The notes under the pieces: model-generated
What the model saw: the letters and a program-made list of their open reading frames with translations, nothing else
What the model was told of the DNA's origin: nothing
The model's database searches: none
Made by a program: the position numbers and the translations under genes
Shown here: piece after piece, positions 1 through 5,580 of the stretch
How positions within the stretch are numbered: position 1 is the first letter of the stretch
Layout: the number at the start of each line of letters is the position of its first letter
NCBI GenBank assembly: GCA_013002625.1
Contig: JABDJE010000074.1
Coordinates: 1 to 7,565, forward strand
Source of the DNA: Saprospiraceae bacterium
GTDB taxonomy: Bacteria > Bacteroidota > Bacteroidia > Chitinophagales > Saprospiraceae
DNA: 7,565 nt
Reading direction: 5' to 3'

Positions 1-44
1 ATCTAGCATCTAGGCTTGATCCGGTTGTAGCTATACGGCAATAA
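1..44 (+). CDS. Possible 3' end of a plus-strand gene (partial)
   Basis: From base 3 the plus strand reads LASRLDPVVAIRQ and then TAA at 42-44. The left end runs off the window, so no start is visible and I do not recognise a family. The support is positional: the stop lies 17 bases before a strong hairpin at 61-99 that also carries a moderately T-rich stretch on its plus-strand side. This is what a gene converging on rplT would look like. Thirteen open codons can easily occur by chance, so this is a tentative call. Confidence 0.3.
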   Translation, partial: LASRLDPVVAIRQ

Positions 45-60
45 AAAATTGTATTCATTG

Positions 61-99
61 AAAATAAAAAAGGGATGCTACGAGGTAACATCCCTTTTG
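61..99 (-). terminator. Rho-independent terminator after rplT, possibly bidirectional
   Basis: A ten-base perfect stem, AAAAGGGATG (68-77) pairing with CATCCCTTTT (89-98), is extended inwards by TAC/GTA across one mismatch, with a GAG loop. Read on the minus strand it is followed by TTTTTTATTTT. This is a classic intrinsic terminator 22 bases downstream of the rplT stop codon. On the plus strand the stem is followed by TTTTGTCTATTCTTT, so it could also end a convergent transcript from the left. Confidence 0.9.
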
Positions 100-120
100 T
101 CTATTCTTTATGAGTGAGGA

Positions 121-465
121 TTATTTCACAGAATTCACAATTGAAGTAAAAGCTTCTTCGTGATTCATAGCTAAATCAGCCAGTACTTTTCTGTTCAATT
201 CAACATTATTGTTTTTTAATCCATGCATGAATTTGGAGTAGGAGAGGCCGTTGGCTCTTGCACCTGCATTAATTCTTGCAATCCATAGTCTTCTGAAAAC
301 ACGTTTTTTATTACGTCTGTCTCTGTAAGCATAAGACCATGCTTTTTCAACAGCGTTTTTTGCAACAGTGTAAACATTAGATCTAGCACCAAAGTATCCT
401 TTGGCTGCTTTTAAAATTTTCTTTCTCCTTCTTCTGGAGGCTACGTGATTTACTGAACGTGGCAT
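121..465 (-). CDS. rplT: 50S ribosomal protein L20
   Basis: This 114-residue protein is the normal length for bacterial L20. It starts MPRSVNHVASRRRRKKILK, with a very basic N-terminal extension that threads into 23S rRNA, and carries the family core KKRVFRRLWIARINAGAR at about residues 53-70. L20 is needed early in assembly of the large subunit. In E. coli and Bacillus it also represses its own operon by binding mRNA that mimics its rRNA site (family knowledge). The ATG at 465 gives the canonical MPR start. The gene lies 71 bases after rpmI, an unusually long gap for this pair, and that gap holds a perfect palindrome. It is the last gene of infC-rpmI-rplT and is followed by a strong terminator. 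No Shine-Dalgarno sequence is evident. Confidence 0.98.
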   Translation of the reverse strand: MPRSVNHVASRRRRKKILKAAKGYFGARSNVYTVAKNAVEKAWSYAYRDRRNKKRVFRRLWIARINAGARANGLSYSKFMHGLKNNNVELNRKVLADLAMNHEEAFTSIVNSVK

Positions 466-491
466 AGTAAAAGTGTTTTTGAATCATGAGG

Positions 492-509
492 GAATTGACA
501 AGTCAATTC
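492..509 (-). promoter_or_regulatory. Perfect palindrome in the rpmI-rplT spacer, possible translational control hairpin
   Basis: GAATTGAC (492-499) and GTCAATTC (502-509) are exact inverted repeats separated by two bases. In the minus-strand mRNA this would fold as seven pairs closing a CUUG tetraloop. It lies about 27 bases upstream of the rplT ATG and is not followed by a U-run, so it is not a terminator. By analogy with known L20 feedback it could be part of an autoregulatory or mRNA-processing structure. The palindrome is seen directly; the function is inferred. Confidence 0.5.
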
Positions 510-536
510 TTAGCCATCATAATCAATTAATAAATA

Positions 537-731
537 TTAGATGTTCAATAAAGCCTTGATTCTTTTCTCATCAGCTTTACTCACTAGAGTAGAGCCACAT
601 AATCTATTCTTGGCTTTCTTGGATCTTTTTCTCATCAAGTGAGAGGTATTCGCCTGGAATCTTTTAATCTTTCCAGAACCTGTCTGCTTGAATCTTTTTT
701 TAGCACTTGAGTGCGTCTTCATTTTAGGCAT
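537..731 (-). CDS. rpmI: 50S ribosomal protein L35
   Basis: This 64-residue, highly basic protein begins MPKMKTHSSAKKRFKQTGSG, the canonical L35 N-terminus, followed by the lysine/arginine-rich core KIKRFQANTSHLMRKRSKKAKNR. L35 is a small structural protein of the 50S subunit. I chose the ATG at 731. A TTG three codons upstream (740) is in frame but would add MCS, which the family does not carry. The gene sits between infC (65-base gap) and rplT (71-base gap). An exact Bacteroidota-type -7 box lies 24 bases upstream of its ATG, so it may also be transcribed separately from infC. No Shine-Dalgarno sequence is visible. Confidence 0.97.
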   Translation of the reverse strand: MPKMKTHSSAKKRFKQTGSGKIKRFQANTSHLMRKRSKKAKNRLCGSTLVSKADEKRIKALLNI

Positions 732-754
732 ACTGCACAATTTATTTAGACCCG

Positions 755-785
755 CAAAAGTACAACAAATAATATTTAGATAAAA
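755..785 (-). promoter_or_regulatory. Candidate Bacteroidota promoter for rpmI-rplT
   Basis: On the minus strand TACTTTTG (762 down to 755) matches the Bacteroidota -7 consensus TAnnTTTG exactly. A TTTT at 785-782, nineteen bases upstream, is a three-of-four match to the -33 TTTG box at the usual spacing. Transcription would start near 748, giving a leader of about 17 bases before the rpmI ATG. The site lies in the 65-base gap between infC and rpmI. If active, it would let the two ribosomal proteins be made without IF3. Confidence 0.6.
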
Positions 786-796
786 CAGGCTGAGGT

Positions 797-1384
797 TTAT
801 TTTTTCACCTTAATTGGAGCGATCATTACGATCATACGGCGTCCCTCCATTTTAGGCAGTGCTTCAGCAGCGCCGACCTCTTCAAGTTCTTTGATAAATC
901 TTAGCAAAAGGAGCTGACCTCTGTCCTTAAAGACGATCGTACGACCTCTAAAGTGAACATAGGCTTTGACCTTAGCGCCTTCACCTAAAAACTTCTTGGC
1001 GTGTTTCAATTTAAAATCAAAATCATGTTCATCTGTATTCGGACCAAATCTGATTTCCTTAATAACAGTCTTAGCTGTCTTACTTTTAATTTCCTTCTCC
1101 TTTTTCTTTTTCAGATACAGGAATTTATTGAAATCTATGATCTTACATACTGGTGGATCTGCTTTTGGACTAATCTCTACTAAATCAAGCTCAAGGTCTT
1201 GAGCCCATTGGATAGCTGTATTTGTTTTGAATACACCAGATTCAACTTTTCTACCGGCGACTTCGCTGATTTCATCGAAGTTATCGCCAACCAATCTGAT
1301 CTCTGGTATTGTTATGCGTCTATTGACTCGATATTTGTCTTTTTCTTGGTTTTGTGGTCTTCTAAAATTTCTTCTTTTCCTCAA
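797..1384 (-). CDS. infC: Translation initiation factor IF-3, with a TTG start
   Basis: IF3 binds the 30S subunit, prevents premature 50S joining and checks start-codon/initiator-tRNA pairing. The 195-residue protein has the whole family layout: an N-domain at about 19-90 with DLVEISPKADPPVCKIIDF, a lysine-rich linker at about 91-108, and a C-domain at about 109-192 with KEIRFGPNTDEHDFDFKLKH and FRGRTIVFKDRG. The start is TTG at 1384: an in-frame TAA lies five codons upstream, no ATG intervenes, and the basic N-terminus MRKRRNFRRP resembles that of other Bacteroidota IF3s. Non-standard starts (AUU in E. coli) are a known autoregulatory device for infC. Compared with the usual 'GDN-x-GVY' stretch, residues 36-48 (FDEISEVAGRKVE) look like an insertion. 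The gene is 82 bases downstream of clpC, behind a terminator-like hairpin. thrS, often the upstream neighbour, is absent. Confidence 0.97.
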   Translation of the reverse strand: MRKRRNFRRPQNQEKDKYRVNRRITIPEIRLVGDNFDEISEVAGRKVESGVFKTNTAIQWAQDLELDLVEISPKADPPVCKIIDFNKFLYLKKKKEKEIKSKTAKTVIKEIRFGPNTDEHDFDFKLKHAKKFLGEGAKVKAYVHFRGRTIVFKDRGQLLLLRFIKELEEVGAAEALPKMEGRRMIVMIAPIKVKK

Positions 1385-1390
1385 ATGATA

Positions 1391-1431
1391 TAATTTTTAT
1401 TTAAAAATATGCAACCCTCTCAAGGAGGGTT
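1391..1431 (-). terminator. Intrinsic terminator or attenuator between clpC and infC
   Basis: AACCCTC (1413-1419) and GAGGGTT (1425-1431) form a seven-pair GC-rich stem with a five-base loop. In minus-strand order it is followed within four bases by ATTTTTAAATAAAAAT (1408-1393), which supplies a U-run and is itself a perfect palindrome with seven-base arms. The hairpin begins 35 bases after the clpC stop, so it may end clpC transcription. It also ends only 28 bases before the infC start, which leaves no room for a promoter downstream of it, so it could act as an attenuator in an infC leader. Confidence 0.7.
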
Positions 1432-1466
1432 ACATTCTCATCAACTAAATTAATTTAAAAATAGTT

Positions 1467-4001
1467 TTATTTAGCATCCTCAGCACTAAGGCTTTTAGAA
1501 GATTTTATTTCCAGGCTTTCTTTATTCTTGGAAATTACCGCCTTTAGTATGGCGCCTTCTTTCGGATTTTCATTTAAAATAAACTCTGCGAGTGGATCTT
1601 CAATATATCTCTGTATCGCTCGATTCAATGGTCTTGCTCCAAATTGTGGATCAAATCCTTTTTCAGCAACAAATTTCTTGGCCGCTGCACTTAAGGTCAA
1701 TTTGAAACCCATATTCTCCAATCTCGTATATAAATCCTTAAGTGAAATTTCGATGATCCTAAAGATATGTTCCTGCTCAAGGCTGTTGAATATCACAACA
1801 TCATCAATTCTATTCAGGAATTCTGGTGAAAAAGTCTTTTTCAGTGCTTTCTCAATCACACCTTTGGAATGATCATCCACAGACTCTTTTCTTGCCTGGG
1901 TGTTGAAACCAACACCTTGTCCAAAGTCTTTCAATTGTCTTGCCCCAATATTCGAGGTCATGATAATTAAAGTGTTTTTAAAATCCACTTTTCTACCCAG
2001 ACCATCTGTTAATTGACCATCATCGAAAACTTGCAACAGTACATTATAGATGTCAGGATGTGCTTTTTCGATCTCATCCAAAAGAATTACTGAATAAGGC
2101 TTCCTTCTGACTTTTTCAGTCAATTGACCTCCTTCTTCATATCCCACATATCCCGGAGGCGCTCCTATTAATCTAGACAGAGAGAATTTCTCCATATATT
2201 CTGTCATATCAATTCTGATCAAGGCATCTTCAGAATCAAATACATGCTTAGCCAAGGCTTTCGCCAGTTCCGTTTTACCTACACCTGTAGGCCCCAGAAA
2301 AATAAATGTTCCAATTGGCTTGGATGGATCCTTTAGACCGAGCCTATTTCTTTGAATTGCACGTGTTATTTTATCGACTGCGCCATCCTGTCCGATGATA
2401 TGGTTTTTCAACTCATCGTTCATACCAACAAGTTTCTTGCTCTCTTTTTGAGCTACTTTAGTTACAGGAATGCCTGTCATCATCGATACAACTTCGGCAA
2501 TATCTTCCTCATTCACAGGATATTTAGCTGCTTTGGACTCTTCTTCCCAATTCACCTTGGATGTTTCCAATTTCTTGATAAGCTTAGATTCCTGATCACG
2601 CAAGTCAGCCGCTTTCTCATACTGCTGATTTTTTACAGCCTGATTCTTCATCTCCTTAACGCCTTCAATCTTCTCTTCCAGTTCTTCGATGTATTTAGGA
2701 ACATGGATGTTCTTTAAATGTGTACGCGCACCTACTTCATCTAACACATCAATCGCTTTGTCCGGCAAAAACCGATCAGTGATATAACGTGTGCTTAACT
2801 GAACACAGGCCTTAATGGCTTGTGGCGAATATTCGACATTATGAAAGTCTTCATATTTAGATTTGATATTCTGAAGTATATCAACTGCTTCTTCTGGGCT
2901 CGGTGGCTCAACCAGGACTTTCTGAAATCTTCTGTCCAAAGCACCATCTTTCTCAATATATTGTCTGTACTCATCCAATGTTGATGCGCCGATAACTTGT
3001 AATTCACCACGCGCCAATGCCGGTTTGAAAATATTGGAGGCATCCAGTGATCCCGTGGCGCCGCCCGCACCAACAATAGTATGTATCTCGTCAATAAATA
3101 GAATGACATCTCTTGATTTCTCAAGTTCATTCATAATGGCCTTCATTCTTTCTTCGAATTGTCCCCTGTATTTTGTACCTGCAACCAAAGCTGCAAGATC
3201 CAGCATTACGATTCGCTTGTCAAAGAGCGTTCGGCTTACACGTTTTTGGATTATTCTAAGGGCGAGACCTTCAGCAATAGCCGTCTTACCTACACCCGGT
3301 TCTCCAATCAAGATTGGATTGTTTTTCTTTCTTCTGCTGAGAATTTGCGATACACGCTCGATTTCTGTCTCACGTCCAATAATAGGATCCAGCCTGTCTT
3401 CTTCAGCCAATTTTGTCACATCTCGACCGAAGTTATCCAACACAGGGGTTCTGGATTTAGAATTACCTTTTCGGCGCGTAAACGATTCTTCCCGCTCTTC
3501 TTCCATTGGTAAATCAGAATCGCTTGACGAAACGATATCTGAGTAATTCGAACTTTCTTCTTGATTCACGTATTCTAATTCATTTTTGTAAATGGCATAA
3601 TCAACCTCAAACTCATCCAATATACCTGATGCGGTATTGTCACCTATTTTCAGAATAGACAACATAATGTGCTCAGGATTAATTTCTTCCTGCTTCAAAG
3701 ATTTAGCTTCCAGAAATGAAACTTTTAATACCTTTTCAGCATGTTTATTTAATGGAATACTCCCTACGTTTAACTGTGAATTGCTGCCTCTCTTATTTTG
3801 TATAGAAGATTCAATTTTATATTTCAGTTCATATAGATCAACATCCAAGGAATCCAGGACTTTAATAGCCAGACTATCCTTATCTTTTATCATTCCAAGT
3901 AAAAGATGTTCAGTTCCAATAAAGTCATTACCCAACCTTATCGCCTCATCCCGACTGATCGAAATGATCTTTTTGACTTTTGGTGAAAACTTACTATTCA
4001 T
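1467..4001 (-). CDS. clpC: ATP-dependent Clp protease ATP-binding subunit ClpC
   Basis: This is a cytosolic Hsp100/AAA+ hexameric unfoldase that feeds substrates to ClpP. The 844 residues are a typical ClpC length. Domains: two ClpN repeats at about 2-66 and 78-142; a linker at about 147-185 rich in Ser and acidic residues; AAA1 with Walker A GEPGVGKT (233-240), Walker B ILFIDE (300-305) and DRRF (356-359); a short middle coiled coil with a UVR-like motif (about 437-472), which distinguishes ClpC from ClpB; AAA2 with Walker A GPTGVGKT (570-577), Walker B VILLDE (638-643) and FLNRID (728-733); and a sensor-2 GARPLNRAI (788-796). VGF at 697-699 fits the ClpP-docking loop, which ClpB lacks. Glu31 and Glu110 align with the Glu residues that bind phospho-arginine in Bacillus ClpC. 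The start is the ATG at 4001. No CtsR, McsA or McsB gene is nearby. The promoter should lie in 4002-4259, but I see no clear -7 box on this strand. Confidence 0.97.
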   Translation of the reverse strand: MNSKFSPKVKKIISISRDEAIRLGNDFIGTEHLLLGMIKDKDSLAIKVLDSLDVDLYELKYKIESSIQNKRGSNSQLNVGSIPLNKHAEKVLKVSFLEAKSLKQEEINPEHIMLSILKIGDNTASGILDEFEVDYAIYKNELEYVNQEESSNYSDIVSSSDSDLPMEEEREESFTRRKGNSKSRTPVLDNFGRDVTKLAEEDRLDPIIGRETEIERVSQILSRRKKNNPILIGEPGVGKTAIAEGLALRIIQKRVSRTLFDKRIVMLDLAALVAGTKYRGQFEERMKAIMNELEKSRDVILFIDEIHTIVGAGGATGSLDASNIFKPALARGELQVIGASTLDEYRQYIEKDGALDRRFQKVLVEPPSPEEAVDILQNIKSKYEDFHNVEYSPQAIKACVQLSTRYITDRFLPDKAIDVLDEVGARTHLKNIHVPKYIEELEEKIEGVKEMKNQAVKNQQYEKAADLRDQESKLIKKLETSKVNWEEESKAAKYPVNEEDIAEVVSMMTGIPVTKVAQKESKKLVGMNDELKNHIIGQDGAVDKITRAIQRNRLGLKDPSKPIGTFIFLGPTGVGKTELAKALAKHVFDSEDALIRIDMTEYMEKFSLSRLIGAPPGYVGYEEGGQLTEKVRRKPYSVILLDEIEKAHPDIYNVLLQVFDDGQLTDGLGRKVDFKNTLIIMTSNIGARQLKDFGQGVGFNTQARKESVDDHSKGVIEKALKKTFSPEFLNRIDDVVIFNSLEQEHIFRIIEISLKDLYTRLENMGFKLTLSAAAKKFVAEKGFDPQFGARPLNRAIQRYIEDPLAEFILNENPKEGAILKAVISKNKESLEIKSSKSLSAEDAK

Positions 4002-4232
4002 TAAATTTCTTTGATATAAATATTATGAAAATTTTTTATATATAGTTTATATACGCTTTAATTCTTTAACAGAAAAACCGTACCATTTGTTACGATCTGT
4101 CATCTTGTCATTCTATTAAATATAAGTTAAGCTATATTGTTTTTCTTTTCTAGAATTTAACGAAACAATAGCACTTAAAAATTATCTTTTTGTAAAATTG
4201 GCAGATTACGTGCAATATTGGATATGAAAATT

Positions 4233-4240
4233 TAAATTTG
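4233..4240 (+). promoter_or_regulatory. Candidate -7 box for the STAS-rnz unit
   Basis: TAAATTTG matches the Bacteroidota TAnnTTTG -7 consensus exactly and lies 19 bases before the ATG at 4260. Transcription would start near 4247, giving a very short leader. I find no convincing TTTG at the expected -33 position (about 4210), so the call rests on one box plus its location. The surrounding 258-base gap (4002-4259) is AT-rich, must also drive clpC in the opposite direction, and otherwise holds only weak inverted repeats and an 18-codon open frame at 4047-4103. Confidence 0.45.
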
Positions 4241-4259
4241 CAGACCGAAATAAATACGC

Positions 4260-4637
4260 ATGAAATTCGTCGTTGATAAGCAAGATAAATATTCGTTGTT
4301 AACTCTACAAGAGGAAAATCTAAACTCCATGATTGCGCCTGACCTTAAATCTGAGTTTGTTTTCCTTTGCAACGAAGGTGTTGAGAATTTAATTCTTGAC
4401 CTTTCTCAAGTTAAATATGTAGACTCATCAGGTCTAAGTTCAATCCTTACCGCTAACCGGTTATGGAGTGATCAGGGAAACTTTGTTTTAACAGGCATAG
4501 CACACCCAAGTGTCAAAAAGCTTATCGAAATCAGCAGGCTTGACAGCATCTTTACAATTCTACCATCAGTTGAGGAGTCAATAGACTTTATATTCATGGA
4601 AGAGATTGAAAAGGAGTTGAGCTCTGAAGAAGAATGA
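4260..4637 (+). CDS. STAS-domain protein, anti-sigma factor antagonist-like
   Basis: This 125-residue single-domain protein resembles the SpoIIAA/RsbV group. The core is LILDLSQVKYVDSSGLSSIL (44-63). In it, Asp55-Ser56-Ser57-Gly58 matches the DSSG loop, whose first Ser is phosphorylated in SpoIIAA and RsbV by an anti-sigma kinase. Later segments (NFVLTGIAHPSVKKLIEISRLD at about 74-95) fit the remaining strand and helix. The tail EEIEKELSSEEE is strongly acidic. Family members act in partner switching, binding or releasing a kinase/anti-sigma partner according to phosphorylation; some STAS proteins have unrelated scaffold roles. No kinase, phosphatase or sigma factor is in the window. Its stop overlaps the rnz start as ATGA, so the two are translationally coupled, pointing to a shared role or shared dosage. 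The target is unknown. Confidence 0.85.
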   Translation: MKFVVDKQDKYSLLTLQEENLNSMIAPDLKSEFVFLCNEGVENLILDLSQVKYVDSSGLSSILTANRLWSDQGNFVLTGIAHPSVKKLIEISRLDSIFTILPSVEESIDFIFMEEIEKELSSEEE

Positions 4638-5548
4638 TCTCGTTCGAGTTAACGATCCTTGGAAGTAACTCGGCACTTCCATCCTATGGCAGGTTTCCAA
4701 CAAGCCAGATTCTTAATATTGGTAACGAACTTATCCTTATTGATTGTGGTGAGGGCTGTCAGATGCGCATGGCTGATTATAAGATTAAGCGCAATAAGAT
4801 TTCAACCATATTGATATCTCACTTACATGGTGATCACGTATATGGTCTACCGGGTGTCATTACCTCCTTTAACCACACCAATAGAACAGAACCCCTTGTA
4901 ATCTACGGACCTCATGGTATTAAAGAACTCCTGGAGACCCTTTTTAAATTAGGTGAAGTTCATATTGGATTTGAGTTGAAGATCATCGAAATGAAACATG
5001 AGGGTGTCCATCAAATGGCACAGAATAAGCATTATAAGATCTCGGCATTTCCGGTTTTTCATAGAATTCCCACTTATGGTTATCGAATAGAGGAGACGAG
5101 GCGCCAACGTAATATTATGAAAGACAAGTTGTCTACGTACCAATTAACCATCGAACAAATCAAGCAACTCAAGGAGGATCAAATTATAAATTATAATGGC
5201 AGAACTTTACATCCAGATGAGGTCTGTCATCCAATTCCAGCCATAAGATCCTATTCCTATTGCGCAGACTCATTGGCTAAATTAGACCTCATCCCATTTA
5301 TTCAAGGTTCTACGCTTCTGTATTTTGAATCTACATATCTTGATGAAATGCGCGATCAGGCTCATGAAAGGGGGCATGCCACAGCAAAAGAAGCTGGACA
5401 AATGGCTAAAGCAGCTGATGTCAAGCAGCTTGTAATTGGGCATTACTCAAGTAGATACAAGGATCCATCACCATTGTTAATCGAGGCGCAATCAGAATTT
5501 CCAAATACTGTAATGGGCTATGACGGAGCCAGGGTAGTGGTTGAATGA
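4634..5548 (+). CDS. rnz: Ribonuclease Z (tRNA 3' endonuclease)
   Basis: This metallo-beta-lactamase fold nuclease trims the 3' trailer of precursor tRNAs so that CCA can be added. At 304 residues it matches the short bacterial form. The zinc ligands are all visible: HLHGDH (63-68: His63, His65, Asp67, His68), His143 in FHRIPTYGY, Asp212 in SYCADS, and His270 in VIGH. GHATAKEA supplies the conserved His248. The N-terminus (ELTILGSNSALPSYGRFPTS) is typical of the family. Residues 153-200 probably include the flexible arm that grips tRNA (inference from family structure). The start is the ATG at 4634, which overlaps the STAS gene's stop by four bases. An AAGGAG lies about 18 bases upstream, too far for a normal ribosome site, so coupling is the likelier route. 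The gene ends 16 bases from the convergent TolC-like gene. Confidence 0.96.
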   Translation: MISFELTILGSNSALPSYGRFPTSQILNIGNELILIDCGEGCQMRMADYKIKRNKISTILISHLHGDHVYGLPGVITSFNHTNRTEPLVIYGPHGIKELLETLFKLGEVHIGFELKIIEMKHEGVHQMAQNKHYKISAFPVFHRIPTYGYRIEETRRQRNIMKDKLSTYQLTIEQIKQLKEDQIINYNGRTLHPDEVCHPIPAIRSYSYCADSLAKLDLIPFIQGSTLLYFESTYLDEMRDQAHERGHATAKEAGQMAKAADVKQLVIGHYSSRYKDPSPLLIEAQSEFPNTVMGYDGARVVVE

Positions 5549-5580
5549 TTGAGGCAATACATTATTACTCATTCAACAAC
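5537..5580. other. Hairpin spanning the convergent stops of rnz and the TolC-like gene
   Basis: GTTGAATGA (5540-5548) and TCATTCAAC (5569-5577) are perfect nine-base inverted repeats. Three further positions (5537-5539 with 5578-5580) extend the stem with one mismatch. The 20-base loop contains the intergenic bases and the second stop codon. Each arm is the end of one gene. Neither side has a U-run, so this is not a standard intrinsic terminator, yet it is the only structure available to separate two convergent transcripts. Confidence 0.45.

Noticed and set aside
732..740. In-frame TTG three codons upstream of the rpmI ATG
   Set aside because: It would add MCS before the canonical MPKMKTH start of L35, and it would lie close to the predicted transcription start. 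The ATG at 731 is preferred.
1382..1390. TATCATTTG at the infC start as a -7 promoter box
   Set aside because: It has three rather than two bases between TA and TTTG, and it overlaps the start codon, so it cannot drive infC translated from TTG.
2795..3130. 111-codon minus-strand frame inside clpC in another phase
   Set aside because: It is an out-of-frame reading of a fully conserved clpC segment with no family resemblance.
3025..3546. Long plus-strand open frame (173 codons) opposite clpC
   Set aside because: It lies wholly antisense to the AAA1 and linker region of clpC, has no recognisable domain, and is explained by the codon pattern of the real gene.
4079..4094. Inverted repeat CGTACC/GTTACG in the clpC-STAS divergent gap, a possible operator
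   Set aside because: It has only six-base arms with one mismatch in AT-rich DNA, no second copy, and no regulator gene nearby.
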